A stretch of DNA of 64,000 bases, taken from NCBI GenBank assembly GCA_016713435.1, contig JADJPD010000013.1:62001-126000 (forward strand). Reading direction: 5' to 3'. This document shows positions 9,329 through 20,491 of this stretch, piece after piece. The notes below the pieces were generated by a model that had not been told where the DNA came from, did no database searches, and saw nothing but the letters and a program-made list of their open reading frames with translations. The position numbers and the translations under genes are program-made. Within the stretch, counting starts at the first letter, position 1, and each line of letters opens with the position of its first letter. Origin of the DNA: Gemmatimonadota bacterium (GTDB taxonomy: Bacteria; Gemmatimonadota; Gemmatimonadetes; Gemmatimonadales; GWC2-71-9).

Positions 9329-10521
9329 TGCAGCTGCTTCACCACCTCACCTCGCCGCTCATCACCCTGCTGCTGGCCCTCTGGGCGGCGTGGCTGTCGT
9401 TTGCCCAGGAGGCGGACGCGGAGGTGCCGCGCATCCTCGCGGACCAGGTGGGGATGCACGGGACGCGGCTGTCCCCGGCGCGGAAGCTGTTCGTGGGGCA
9501 CCTCGCGGTGCTCATCCTGGCGGGCGCGGCGGCGGGCATCGCGGAGGCGTGGTGGTCCTGGGCCCCGGCGGGCGCCATCGTCCGGCTGCTGCTGGCGGTG
9601 CTCTTCGTGTGGGTGGTGAGCAGCGTCCTGCCGCGGTTGCTCGCCTCGGTGGCGCCGGACCTGCCGCCGCTGGTGCGGCCGGCGGCGCTGCGGACGCTCC
9701 GGCCCTTCGAGATGGTGTTCCGCCTGGTGGCATGGGCCGACCAGAAGCTCCGCCCCGCCGAGCGCCCCACGCGCGCCAGCGAGGCGGGACCGGCGCGCCG
9801 CGACATGCTGCTCGGCCTCTTCTCGCTGGCGGACATGACGGTGGCCGAGGTGATGACCCCGCGGATCGACGTGGTGGCGGTGGACACCGAGGCCAGCACC
9901 GAGGAAGTGGTGGCGACGCTTCGCCGCTCCGAGCACGCCCGCCTGCTGGTCTACGAGGGGCAGCCCGACGCGGTGGTCGGGGTCCTCTTCGCCAAGGACA
10001 TGCTTGCCTGGCTCCCCGAGCACGGGGAGGGCGGCGACTGGCACACCCTCATCCGCCCCGCGGCCTACGTCCCCGAGGGCAAGACCCTCGACCGCCAGCT
10101 GCGGGACTTCCAGCGGGGCGCCAGCCACCTCGCCGTGGTGGTGGACGAGTTCGGCGGCACCGCGGGGATCATCACCCTCGAGGACGTCCTCGAGGAGGTA
10201 GTGGGCGAGATCCAGGACGAGCACGACGTGGACGAGCAGGCCGCCGTGGTGGAAGACGCCGAGGGCCGGCTCTCCGTCGAGGGGGGAGTGCCGCTGGCCG
10301 AGCTGGAGGCGCTGCTGAGCCACAGCTTCGGCCGGGAGGACGTGGCCACGGTGGGCGGGCTCGTTCTCGACGCCTTCGGGCGGGTGCCGCGGGGCGGGGA
10401 ACGGATCGAGCTCGACGGGATCGAGATCATGGTGGAGCTCGTGGCGCGCCGGCGCGTGCGGCGGGTGCTGGTGACCCGGCCGGCCCGCGCGGCCACCCCG
10501 GCCGAGCGGGAGGGCGCATGA
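9328..10521 (+). CDS. CNNM/CorC-family transporter (first of two)
   Basis: Membrane protein of the CNNM/HlyC-CorC group, linked to magnesium or cobalt efflux; 397 aa. Three hydrophobic segments in the first 140 residues are followed by a CBS pair (starting near VMTPRIDVVAV and including HLAVVVDEFGGTAGIITLEDV) and a C-terminal CorC/HlyC domain ending with a basic tail. The transmembrane DUF21 part is shorter and more divergent than usual. The chosen ATG at 9328 overlaps the ybeY stop; an in-frame extension upstream is only ybeY shadow. A paralogue follows with an ATGA overlap. Confidence 0.85.
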   Translation: MQLLHHLTSPLITLLLALWAAWLSFAQEADAEVPRILADQVGMHGTRLSPARKLFVGHLAVLILAGAAAGIAEAWWSWAPAGAIVRLLLAVLFVWVVSSVLPRLLASVAPDLPPLVRPAALRTLRPFEMVFRLVAWADQKLRPAERPTRASEAGPARRDMLLGLFSLADMTVAEVMTPRIDVVAVDTEASTEEVVATLRRSEHARLLVYEGQPDAVVGVLFAKDMLAWLPEHGEGGDWHTLIRPAAYVPEGKTLDRQLRDFQRGASHLAVVVDEFGGTAGIITLEDVLEEVVGEIQDEHDVDEQAAVVEDAEGRLSVEGGVPLAELEALLSHSFGREDVATVGGLVLDAFGRVPRGGERIELDGIEIMVELVARRRVRRVLVTRPARAATPAEREGA

Positions 10522-11720
10522 TCTGGGTGGTCCTCCTCGGCGGGCTCCTGCTGGCCATCTTCGGCGCGGTGGCGGGCACGGCGCTGGTGTCGGTGAGCCG
10601 CATGGAGCTGACGCGCGCGGTGGCGGGCCAGCTCCGGGGCGGGGCGGGGTCGCTGGCCTGGATCGCCGAGATGGAGGAGTACCTGGGCGTCACGGCCGTG
10701 CTCACCGCGCTCGGCGTGGTGCTCGTCGGGGCGGCCATCCCGCCCTTCGTCCCGGGCGCCACGCTGGCCGTGCTCCTGCTCATCGTGCTCGTGTCGGTGC
10801 CGGCGGTGATCCTGCTCGGCTACCTGGTGCCGCGCTGGCTGGCGCGGCCCCGGGCGGAGGCGCTCCGGAACCTGATCGTCCCGGTGCTGCGGCCGGTGGC
10901 GCGGGTGGTGGGCGTCCTGCTGCCGGCGCGGGCCGTGCCCGGGGCCAGCGATCTCCGCGCCCTCTGGCGCGAGGGCGCGGCGGCGGGCTTCGCGGCGGAC
11001 GAAGAACTGATCATGGTGGGCGGCGTCATGACCTTCACCGAGCGCCCGGTGCGCGAGGTGATGACCCCCCGCACCGACCTGGTGGCCGTGAGTGAAGCAG
11101 ACGCGCTCGACGACATCGCGGCGGTCTTCGCGCAGAGCGGCTACACCCGGCTGCCGGTGTACCGCGGGACGCTGGACGAGATCGTGGGCATGCTGCACGC
11201 CTTCGACCTCTTCAAGCTCAAGCCGGGCGACCGGCTGCCCATCCGCCCGGTGGCCAACGCCCCCGCCAGCCGGAGCTGCGGGGACCTGCTGCTCGACATG
11301 CAGCGGGAGCGCCGCCACCTGGCCGTGGTGCTCGACGAGTTCGGCGGCACCCAGGGGATCGTGACGCTCGAGGACCTGCTGGAGGAACTCGTCGGGGAGA
11401 TCTTCGACGAGTACGACCGGCAGGCGGTCGCCGCGCCCGGCGGCCCGCTCCTGCGGGAGGCCGACGGCGCCACGCCGCTCGACGCACTGGAGGCGGAGTT
11501 CGAGGTGCGCCTGCCGCGCGCCCGCACGGCGAGCATCGGCGGCCTCGTGGCCGAGCTGGCGGGCCGGATCCCGCAGGCGGGGGAGCGGTTCCTCCTGGCC
11601 GGCCTCGAAGTGGACGTGCTGCAGGCCACCCCGACCCGCGTGGAGCGGGTCCTCATCCGGCGGGCGCCGCCCGCGCCCGTCGTCCTTGCCCCCGCCCAGC
11701 CCGGGGAGGTCCGCCCGTGA
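10518..11720 (+). CDS. CNNM/CorC-family transporter (second of two)
   Basis: Paralogue of the preceding protein, 400 aa. An N-terminal membrane part (about residues 1-135) is followed by a CBS pair beginning at VMTPRTDLVAV, with HLAVVLDEFGGTQGIVTLEDL, then the CorC/HlyC domain (about 315-385). Adjacent CNNM pairs are common and may form heterodimers, which cannot be judged here. The start overlaps the first CNNM stop (ATGA) and its own stop overlaps the mgtE start (GTGA). The context next to MgtE supports divalent-cation homeostasis. Confidence 0.88.
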   Translation: MIWVVLLGGLLLAIFGAVAGTALVSVSRMELTRAVAGQLRGGAGSLAWIAEMEEYLGVTAVLTALGVVLVGAAIPPFVPGATLAVLLLIVLVSVPAVILLGYLVPRWLARPRAEALRNLIVPVLRPVARVVGVLLPARAVPGASDLRALWREGAAAGFAADEELIMVGGVMTFTERPVREVMTPRTDLVAVSEADALDDIAAVFAQSGYTRLPVYRGTLDEIVGMLHAFDLFKLKPGDRLPIRPVANAPASRSCGDLLLDMQRERRHLAVVLDEFGGTQGIVTLEDLLEELVGEIFDEYDRQAVAAPGGPLLREADGATPLDALEAEFEVRLPRARTASIGGLVAELAGRIPQAGERFLLAGLEVDVLQATPTRVERVLIRRAPPAPVVLAPAQPGEVRP

Positions 11721-13066
11721 GCCGCCAGGCCCCGATCGTCAAGAGCATGCTCGAGCTGCTCGAGCGCGGCAACCTGCAGGCCTTCCTCGCCCTGGCCCAG
11801 AAGGCGGAGCCCGCCGACCTGGGCGACGTGCTCTCCTCGCTGGACGAGGAGGAGCGCCTCTCGGTGGTGAAGTCGCTGCCGCGCCGCCTCTCCGGCGCCG
11901 CCATCATCGAGATGCCGGACGAGCTGCAGGCCGAGGAAACCATCGAGTCCCTGGCCGAGGACTCGCCGGAGGCGGTGGGCGAGATCGTCGAGGAGCTGGC
12001 CGACGACGAGGCCGCCGACTTCGTCGGCAGCCTGGAGCCCGAGCAGCAGGAGCGCGTCCTCGCCGAGATCGAGGATCGTGAGGACATCGAGGACCTGCTC
12101 CGCTACGACCCGGAGACCGCCGGCGGCCTCATGACCGCCACGGTGGTCACCCTCCGGGAAGCGAGCACCGCCGGCGAGGCGATCGAGTCGCTCCGGCGCC
12201 AGGCGGAGGAGATCGAGGACTTCGCGCAGGTCTATGTGGTGGACGCGCAGGATCACCTGCTCGGGGTGCTCCCCATCAAGCGCCTGGTGACGAGTCCCGC
12301 CGGCCGCGCGGTGCGCGACCTGATGGAAGACACCGAGATCCGCGTCCCCCCCGAGATGGACCAGGAGGAAGTGGCGCGGATGATGAGCCGCTACAACGTC
12401 CCCGCCGTGCCGGTGGTGGATGGGGGCGGGAAGCTGCTTGGGCAGGTGACCTTCGACGACGTCATCGACGTGGTCGAGGCGGAGCAGACGGAAGACCTCC
12501 TCAAGTTCGGCGGTACCTCGGCCGAGGAGGAACTCTCCGCGCCGTGGACGGAGGCGGTGCGGCGGCGGCTGCCGTGGCTCCTGGTCAACCTGATCACGGC
12601 GTTCGTGGCGGGCGGGGTGGTGTACATGTTCCAGGAGGAGCTCGGCAAGGTCATCGCGCTGAGCATCTGGATGCCGATCATCGCCGGCATGGGCGGCAAC
12701 GGGGGCACCCAGGCGCTCGCCGTGACGGTGCGGCGCGTGGCGCTGGGCCAGATCCCCATGGGCCGCGCGCCAGGGGTCATCGGGAAGGAAGTGGCGGCGG
12801 GCCTGGTCAACGGCTTCGTGGTGGGGCTGGTGGCCACGGCGGTGGCCATGATGCTCGGCCACGGGGCCAAGATGGGCCTCGTGGTGCTGCTGGCCCTCAC
12901 CGGGAACCTCTTCGTGGCGGGCTTCGCGGGCGCGTTCATCCCCATCACCCTCGGCCGGCTGGGCATCGACCCGGCCGTCGCCAGCTCCATCTTCGTCACC
13001 ACGTTCACCGACGTCTGCGGCTTCCTGCTGCTCTTTGGCCTGGCGGGATGGGTGCTCGGGGTCTGA
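11717..13066 (+). CDS. mgtE: Magnesium transporter MgtE
   Basis: Mg2+ channel/transporter of the inner membrane, 449 aa. The cytosolic N domain (about residues 1-135, acidic helices) is followed by a CBS pair (about 140-260; these regions sense Mg2+ and gate the pore in the family), a plug helix and a five-helix membrane domain with the conserved GMGGNGGTQALAVTVR stretch. It begins with GTG at 11717 overlapping the previous stop. It is the last gene of the phoH operon, with a terminator 23 bases after the stop. Confidence 0.93.
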   Translation: MSRQAPIVKSMLELLERGNLQAFLALAQKAEPADLGDVLSSLDEEERLSVVKSLPRRLSGAAIIEMPDELQAEETIESLAEDSPEAVGEIVEELADDEAADFVGSLEPEQQERVLAEIEDREDIEDLLRYDPETAGGLMTATVVTLREASTAGEAIESLRRQAEEIEDFAQVYVVDAQDHLLGVLPIKRLVTSPAGRAVRDLMEDTEIRVPPEMDQEEVARMMSRYNVPAVPVVDGGGKLLGQVTFDDVIDVVEAEQTEDLLKFGGTSAEEELSAPWTEAVRRRLPWLLVNLITAFVAGGVVYMFQEELGKVIALSIWMPIIAGMGGNGGTQALAVTVRRVALGQIPMGRAPGVIGKEVAAGLVNGFVVGLVATAVAMMLGHGAKMGLVVLLALTGNLFVAGFAGAFIPITLGRLGIDPAVASSIFVTTFTDVCGFLLLFGLAGWVLGV

Positions 13067-13088
13067 CGGCCTCCGGACCGGCAAGCGA

Positions 13089-13120
13089 ACGGGCCGCCTT
13101 CCTCACGGATGGCGGCCCGT
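13089..13120. terminator. Terminator between mgtE and the TonB receptor gene
   Basis: Perfect 10-bp stem ACGGGCCGCC/GGCGGCCCGT with a 12-base loop, between convergent 3' ends. Confidence 0.65.
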
Positions 13121-13142
13121 TGCGTTCAGCCCGGCGACGGGC

Positions 13143-15971
13143 TCACCAGCCCAGCGTCATCTCCACGCGGGAGTACAGGAACCGGCCGTTGTAGCCGAAG
13201 GGACTGGCCGCGGCCCACGGGAAGGTGCCGTAGTTGTTGTTGAACAGCTTGACCGGGTCGCTGGTGGGGTCGTTCGGGTCGGACGGCCGGTTGGAGCTCG
13301 GCGAGTCCGGGTAGGTGTCGAAGATGTTCCGGGCCCCGATGGCCACCTTGGTCTGCTGGAAGCGGTAACTCACTTCCAGGTCGAACAGGGTCTTGGCGCC
13401 GTAGTTCTCGCGGCAGAGGTCGCAGAAGCCCGGCTGGGCCGAGGAGAACTTGCCGTAATACGAGGCGCGCACGAGGGTGCTGAAGGGGCCGCGGTCGTAG
13501 GTGCTGGTGAGCGTGCCGCGCCAGTCGGGCCGCTCGTCGGTGATGGCGATGTAGGTCACCGTGTCGATGAGCCCCGGCTCGCTCGAGTTGGCGAGGACCG
13601 ACGGGATCGGGTCGATGTGGGTGATCTGGTTGCGGGTGTAGTTGATGGCCGCGTTGAAGCCCAGGTTGCCGGCGCCGGCGGGGACCCGGAGGTCGGCGGC
13701 GATGTCGATGCCCTGGGTCCGGGTGTCGAGGCCGTTGGTGAAGTACTGCACGCCCGCCACGCCGGTGATGCCCGCGTTGGCCAGGATGGCCAGCGTGGTG
13801 TCGTCATCGAACGTGGCGCCGAGCAGGATGCGGTCGGTGATCTTGATGTGGAAGACGTCGACCGTGATCGTCAGGTTGTCCCGCGGCGTGACGGCCAGGC
13901 CGCCGCTCAGGTTGAGGGAGTGCTCCTCGCGCAGCTTCTTGCTGCCGAGCGCGCGGGCGGCCGGCGAGTTCACCGGGTAGTTGCCCACCTCCACCAGCTG
14001 GCCGGCGATGTAGCTCGTGGTCACGTGGCTGAAGTAGCTCTGCGCCAGCGACGGGGCGCGGAAGCCGGTGCTCGCCGCGCCGCGCACCACCAGCCGGCGA
14101 CTGGGCTGGTAGCGGAGCGCCAGCTTGCCGGTGAGCTGCGAGCCGAAGTCGCTGTAGTGCTCGTAGCGGCCGGCCACATTGGCGAGGAACTGGGGGGAGA
14201 GGTCGGTCTCCAGGTCCAGGTAGGCACCGACGTTGCTGCGGTCGTTCTTGCTGGCGTCCGTCGGGGAGAAGCCGGCGAAGACGGACGACCCGGCCGGCGC
14301 GGCGCCGCTCGAGTCCTGCGCCTGGTGGTTCCCGTTGATCCAGCTGGCCCGCTCCCCCGCCACGATCTCGTACTGCTCCCGCCGCGCGGCGAGGCCGAAC
14401 GCCACGTTGACCGGCTGCGGCAGGCCGAGCGTCACCTGGCGCGCGAAGTTGATGGCGCCGAGGATCTCGTTGCGCTTGAGGGAGCCGGCGCGGAACGAGG
14501 TCTGGTTGGGGATGCCCGGGTCGTCCGCGTTGCCGAGGATGCCGTCGGCGCCCGGGGCGGTCGGGGTGGTGAGGCTCGGGCCGAGGGAGGCGTTGAGGGT
14601 GTTGCGGAGGTTGTAGTCGAACGAGTTGGCGCCGTACGTGGCGCCGAAATCCACCGCCCACCCACCGAGGCTGGTGCGGATGCCGCCCGCCGCCGAATAG
14701 TCCTCGACGTCGGGGCGGAACTCGGGAAGGAAGCCGTTGGGGTAGATCTCGGGCCAGTTGCGGGCGCTGTCGAAGTAGCGCCAGTAGCCGTTGCCGGTGC
14801 CCACCCGCTTGCTGTAGCCGCCGAAGGCGTACACCTCGCTGCTCCCGGCCGGGTTGAGCGGCATGCGGAAGTTGGCGAAGGTCATGGTGTTCTTCTCGAG
14901 CCCGTCGCCCCAGTGCAGGTTGGGCTGCGGCATGTTGTTGCGCTTGATCACGATCTGCCCGTTGGACGGGTTGATCGAGTCGGCCACCCCGCTCTGGTCC
15001 ACGAGGTAGGGATCGGCCCACGCGCGGTTGGTGGGGTCGCGCTGCTGGAACTGGCCGAACAGGGCCAGCGACCCGCGCCCGAGCCCGATCCCGACGCCGC
15101 CGTTCAGGTCCACCGTGGTGCCGTCGTTCTTGTAGCCCTTCCCGGTGACGTACTGCCCGCCGCTCGCCGTGAGGAAGGGCGAGAACTTGCCCTCCTTGAG
15201 CACCAGGTTCACCACGCCCGCGATGGCGTCGGAACCGTACTGGGCGGCCGCGCCGTCCCGGAGCACCTCGATGCGCTCCACCGCCCCCGAGGGGAGCGCG
15301 TTCATGTCCACGCCCGTGGAGCCCGCGCCCATGCCGTAGGCAAAGGTGTTGAGCACGGCGGTAGTGTGCCGGCGCCAGCCGTTGACCAGCACGAGGGTAT
15401 GGTCGGGGGAGAGCCCGCGCAGCGTGAAGGGGCGGACGATGTCGTTCGCATCGGTGACGCTCTGCCGCGGGAAGTTCACCGACGGGGCCAGCGCCTGGAG
15501 GATCTGGCTCGTCTCGGTGGTCCCCTGCTTCTGGATCTCCTCGGCGGTGAAGACGTCCACCGGGACGGCGAGCTCCTCGGCCGCGGTGTGCCGGGCGCGC
15601 GATCCCACCACCACGTCGATCGGCGCCAGCTCCACGGCGGTCCGCGCCATGACGATGTCCCGGGTGGTGAGCCCGGCGCCCTCCACCACGACTTCCGTCT
15701 CCGTCGGGGTGTAGCCGATGGCGCGCACCCGCATCGTGTAGCTGCCCGCCCCCACGCCCCGCATCGTGTACTTGCCGGCGGCGTCGGTGGTGGCGCGCGC
15801 CGTGGAGCGGTCGAGCGACACCGAGGCGCCCGGGATGGCGGTGCCGGCGCTGTCGAGCACGCGCCCCTGGATGGTTCCGGCCTGGGCGGCGAGGTGCGCC
15901 GGGGCCAGGCACAGCAACAGCGCGAGAACCCCGGCGCACAGGCCGAGGCAACGGACCACGGAACGTGGCAT
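13143..15971 (-). CDS. TonB-dependent receptor with N-terminal carboxypeptidase-regulatory-like domain
   Basis: Outer-membrane active transporter of 942 aa; substrate unknown. After a signal peptide (ends AHLAAQ) comes a carboxypeptidase-regulatory-like domain (about residues 28-105: GTIQGRVLDSAGTAIPGASV), then the plug (TSQILQALAPSVNF to VERIEVLRDGAAAQYGSDA) and a 22-strand-type barrel ending in TLGW. Start 15971 is chosen because GAGGAGG stands nine bases upstream; the open frame extends 20 codons further without a site. No TonB/ExbBD or regulator adjoins it. Such receptors import metal chelates, vitamin B12 or oligosaccharides; nothing here decides which. Confidence 0.9.
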   Translation of the reverse strand: MPRSVVRCLGLCAGVLALLLCLAPAHLAAQAGTIQGRVLDSAGTAIPGASVSLDRSTARATTDAAGKYTMRGVGAGSYTMRVRAIGYTPTETEVVVEGAGLTTRDIVMARTAVELAPIDVVVGSRARHTAAEELAVPVDVFTAEEIQKQGTTETSQILQALAPSVNFPRQSVTDANDIVRPFTLRGLSPDHTLVLVNGWRRHTTAVLNTFAYGMGAGSTGVDMNALPSGAVERIEVLRDGAAAQYGSDAIAGVVNLVLKEGKFSPFLTASGGQYVTGKGYKNDGTTVDLNGGVGIGLGRGSLALFGQFQQRDPTNRAWADPYLVDQSGVADSINPSNGQIVIKRNNMPQPNLHWGDGLEKNTMTFANFRMPLNPAGSSEVYAFGGYSKRVGTGNGYWRYFDSARNWPEIYPNGFLPEFRPDVEDYSAAGGIRTSLGGWAVDFGATYGANSFDYNLRNTLNASLGPSLTTPTAPGADGILGNADDPGIPNQTSFRAGSLKRNEILGAINFARQVTLGLPQPVNVAFGLAARREQYEIVAGERASWINGNHQAQDSSGAAPAGSSVFAGFSPTDASKNDRSNVGAYLDLETDLSPQFLANVAGRYEHYSDFGSQLTGKLALRYQPSRRLVVRGAASTGFRAPSLAQSYFSHVTTSYIAGQLVEVGNYPVNSPAARALGSKKLREEHSLNLSGGLAVTPRDNLTITVDVFHIKITDRILLGATFDDDTTLAILANAGITGVAGVQYFTNGLDTRTQGIDIAADLRVPAGAGNLGFNAAINYTRNQITHIDPIPSVLANSSEPGLIDTVTYIAITDERPDWRGTLTSTYDRGPFSTLVRASYYGKFSSAQPGFCDLCRENYGAKTLFDLEVSYRFQQTKVAIGARNIFDTYPDSPSSNRPSDPNDPTSDPVKLFNNNYGTFPWAAASPFGYNGRFLYSRVEMTLGW

Positions 15972-16172
15972 CCAAGCCTCCTCAGGATTGCAGACGGGTA
16001 CCGCGGAAGGGAAACGGCTGCTGGGCGACATTACGGCTGGGTTGGGGGGCCGTCAAGACGGCACGGCGCTCGGCCTGTCAGGCCTTAGCCGTCCGGAGCC
16101 GCCGGCGCGGCGGCGCCGAAGGGCATGGTAAGTTCCGCGCGTGACCCGCCCGGCTCCCTGCGACGAGGCTCC

Positions 16173-16469
16173 GTGGACGCGTTCCTGACCCGGTACGGCC
16201 TGCTGGCCCTGCTGGCCCTGGCCACGGTGGAGGGCGACGTCAGCCTGGTGGTCGGGGGCGTGCTGGCCCATCTGGGGGAGATCAACACGCTGGGGTGCGG
16301 CCTGGCGGCCGTCGGTTTTGTCTCGCTCGGGTTCGGGCTGGGGCGCGGAACGGCGGTGGTCACGGCCGAGGTCCAGCGGCTGGAGCACTGGCTGGCGCTG
16401 GCGGTCGTGCTCGGGGGGCTGTTGGTGGCGGCAATCTCCCGTGCCACCCGGCGCCGGCTGGACCGCTGA
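16173..16469 (+). CDS. Short DedA-like membrane protein, probably internally truncated
   Basis: Small hydrophobic protein (98 aa from GTG 16173; an ATG at 16125 is an alternative but has no spaced ribosome site, whereas ACGAGG precedes the GTG). The start, AFLTRYGLLALLALATVEGD, resembles the N-terminus of DedA/SNARE-associated proteins, and the end (VQRLEHWLALAVVLGG followed by a basic tail) resembles their last helix. Full DedA proteins are about 200 aa, and the conserved middle with its Arg and Gly motifs is absent. It could be a true short protein, a deletion remnant or an assembly collapse. DedA membership is my inference. Confidence 0.5.
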   Translation: MDAFLTRYGLLALLALATVEGDVSLVVGGVLAHLGEINTLGCGLAAVGFVSLGFGLGRGTAVVTAEVQRLEHWLALAVVLGGLLVAAISRATRRRLDR

Positions 16470-16531
16470 GGGGGGTGGGATCGCCCCTGCGGGACGTTGC
16501 ATAGCCCCTTCCGGGGTGCGAACTTACACCC

Positions 16532-17550
16532 ATGGATCTTCCCGCCCTCGTGGCCGACCTCCGGGCCCGCAAGGTGCCCGCGATCGCCCGCGCGATTTCG
16601 CTGGTGGAGAATGCGCGGCCCGGCTTCGAGGAACTGCTGTCCGGCCTCCATCCCACCCTCGGCCGGGCGCGACGGATCGGCATCACCGGCCCGCCGGGCG
16701 CCGGCAAGTCCACCCTCACCGAACAGCTGGTCCGGGCCTATCGGGCCCAGGGGCTCACCGTGGCCGTCGTGGCCGTGGATCCCACCAGCCCGTTCACCGG
16801 CGGCGCGCTCCTCGGTGACCGGATCCGGATGGAATCCGTCGCGCTCGATCCCGGCGTCTACATCCGCTCCATGGCCACGCGCGGCTCCCTTGGCGGGCTG
16901 GCCACCACCACCCGCGAGGTGTGCGACGTCCTCGATGCCGCCGGCTTCGACCGGGTGCTGGTGGAGACGGTGGGCGTGGGCCAGTCGGAGCTGGACGTGG
17001 CGCGGACGGCGGACACGACGGTCCTGGTCCTGGTCCCCGAATCGGGCGACGGGATCCAGACCCTCAAGTCCGGCGTCATGGAGATCGGGGACCTCTTCGT
17101 CGTCAACAAGGCCGACCGCCCTGGCGCCGACCGCCTGCGGCACGAGCTCGAGGTGACCCTCGCCATCCGCGCCGGGAACGCGTTCCGGCACGTGCGGGCG
17201 CACCACGGGCGGCCGGTCGACGCCCAGGCGCCGCTCGAGGCGGACGGAAAGACCCCCGAGGTGCTCGCCACCATCGCGGCCAAGGGCGACGGGGTGGCGG
17301 AACTCGTTGCGGCGCTCGACCGTCATTGGGAGGCGCTGGTGCGCGGGGGCGCCCTGGCCGGGCGCCGGAAGGAACGGCTGCGGCAGCGGACGCGGGAGGT
17401 GGTGGAGCGCGCGGCGCGGCAGTGGATCTGGCAGGAAACGGGCGCCGAGCAGGTGATCGGCGAGCGGCTGGACGACATTGCCGACGGGCGGCTGAGCCCC
17501 TACGACGTGGCGGCGGAAGTCCTCGAGGCCTTGAAACAGGGAGTGCGCAC

Positions 17551-17554
<4 letters not shown>
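16532..17554 (+). CDS. meaB: Methylmalonyl-CoA mutase-associated GTPase MeaB
   Basis: G3E-type GTPase chaperone that loads adenosylcobalamin into methylmalonyl-CoA mutase and guards it from inactivation; 340 aa. Walker A is GPPGAGKST (about residues 53-61), followed by the family stretch VAVDPTSPFTGGALLGDR, switch region ETVGVGQSE and NKAD for guanine recognition. Its stop overlaps the start of the mutase catalytic chain (ATGA), matching the known partnership. A weak -35/-10-like pair (TTGCAT, then GAACTT) ends a few bases before the ATG, so a leaderless transcript is possible. Confidence 0.94.
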
Positions 17555-19266
<1,712 letters not shown>

Positions 19267-19273
19267 GCGTCCT

Positions 19274-19296
19274 GCGCCCCGCTGATCGCGGGGCGC
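19274..19296 (+). terminator. Hairpin after the mutase catalytic subunit
   Basis: Perfect 9-bp stem GCGCCCCGC/GCGGGGCGC with loop TGATC, without a T-run. It could attenuate or terminate between the mutase chain and the next gene. Confidence 0.45.
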
Positions 19297-19333
19297 CCGC
19301 ATCAACCCGCCGGCTGCTGGCGGAGACGAGATC

Positions 19334-20491
19334 ATGGCCACCAATCCCGACATCAAGCGCCTCCTGGGCCGCCTCACGCGGCTCCGCACCGACGACCACC
19401 GGGTCGTCACCTGCTACCTCAAGGTCGAGCCCCGGGACCGTGCCCGCGGCAAGTACCTCATCAAGCTCAAGAACCGGGTCCGGGAGGTGGAGCAGGCGCT
19501 GGACGGCCTGGCGCTCCCCAAGGGGATCCGGGACGAGGTGCAGAAGGACCTGGCCCGCGTGGTGGACGCGCTCCGCGACCCGAAGGCGCTCCCCGCCACG
19601 CAGGGCGTGGCCGTCTTCGCCTGCGCGCCGCTCAAGCTGTTCGAGCTGGTGGGGCTCCCGGTGGTGCACCGCTCGCGCCTCGCGGTGGACCGGAGCGCCA
19701 TGGTGCGCGAGCTGGCCAGCATCGAGGACGAGATCGGCACGCTGCTCACCGTGGTGCTCGACCGCACCGCCGCCCGGATCTTCGAGGTCACGGCGTTCGG
19801 CACCACCGAGGTGGAGGGGGTGCCGGCGGTGGCCACTCGTGGCGGCCGCTTCCGCGGGGACCGGTCGGACAGCCCCGGCTTCGGCGAGCACCAGTACCAC
19901 AACCGGATCCGCGAGGAGAGGAACCGCCACTTCGCCCAGGTGGCCGAGCGGCTGTTCGAGCACCATCGCCGCCATCCGGTGCACGGGATCGTGCTGGCCG
20001 GACCGGGCAAGGAGGCGGGGGCCATCGCCGCGTTCCTGCATCCGTACCTGGCGGAGCGGCTCATGGGCGTGGTGAGCCTCAACCCCAAGGAAGTCTCGGT
20101 CCCGCTGGTGCACGAGGCCACGCTGGCGGCGCGCACCGAGTTCGAGCGGGAGTCGGAGCGGAACATCGCCCACGGGCTCGAGGACGCGCTCGGGACCGGG
20201 TGGGCGGTGGAGGGGATCGCGGGCACGCTGCGCGCCCTCGGGCGCGGGCAGGTGCGGACCCTGCTCGTCAACGCCGAGGCGGCGCAGCCGGGCTACCGCT
20301 CGGGCAAGACCGGGCGCCTGGCCCTCCTCGAGCGCGAGCTCTCGGCCGACGGCGACGTCCACCCCGTGCTCGACGTGGTGGACGAGGCCATCGAGGAGGC
20401 ACTCCGCCAGCGGGTGGACGTCGAGGTGCTCTACGACGAGAAGGCGCAGGCCGCCGTGCCGGGCCTCGCCAGCCTGCTCCGGTTCCGGTGA
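19334..20491 (+). CDS. Bacterial archaeo-eukaryotic release factor-like (baeRF) protein
   Basis: Protein of 385 aa resembling the bacterial eRF1/Vms1-related baeRF families. An N-terminal alpha/beta part (about 1-140), a central domain with strands LLTVVLDRTAARIFEV, and a C-terminal eRF1-domain-3-like part (about 270-385: ALGRGQVRTLLVNAE, VDVEVLYDE) follow the expected order. Where eRF1 and Vms1 carry the GGQ loop, this protein has GFGEHQYHNRIREERNRH, so a peptidyl-tRNA hydrolysing Gln is not clearly conserved. Proposed roles of such proteins are in ribosome rescue; none is proven here. It sits between the two mutase genes and overlaps the HAD gene (GTGA). Confidence 0.72.
   Translation: MATNPDIKRLLGRLTRLRTDDHRVVTCYLKVEPRDRARGKYLIKLKNRVREVEQALDGLALPKGIRDEVQKDLARVVDALRDPKALPATQGVAVFACAPLKLFELVGLPVVHRSRLAVDRSAMVRELASIEDEIGTLLTVVLDRTAARIFEVTAFGTTEVEGVPAVATRGGRFRGDRSDSPGFGEHQYHNRIREERNRHFAQVAERLFEHHRRHPVHGIVLAGPGKEAGAIAAFLHPYLAERLMGVVSLNPKEVSVPLVHEATLAARTEFERESERNIAHGLEDALGTGWAVEGIAGTLRALGRGQVRTLLVNAEAAQPGYRSGKTGRLALLERELSADGDVHPVLDVVDEAIEEALRQRVDVEVLYDEKAQAAVPGLASLLRFR

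Noticed and set aside
13035..16088. A 1017-aa open frame on the plus strand opposite the TonB receptor gene
   Set aside because: Its protein is Val/Arg/Gly-rich without motifs, and the minus strand carries a complete receptor with signal peptide and ribosome site. High GC opens long shadow frames.
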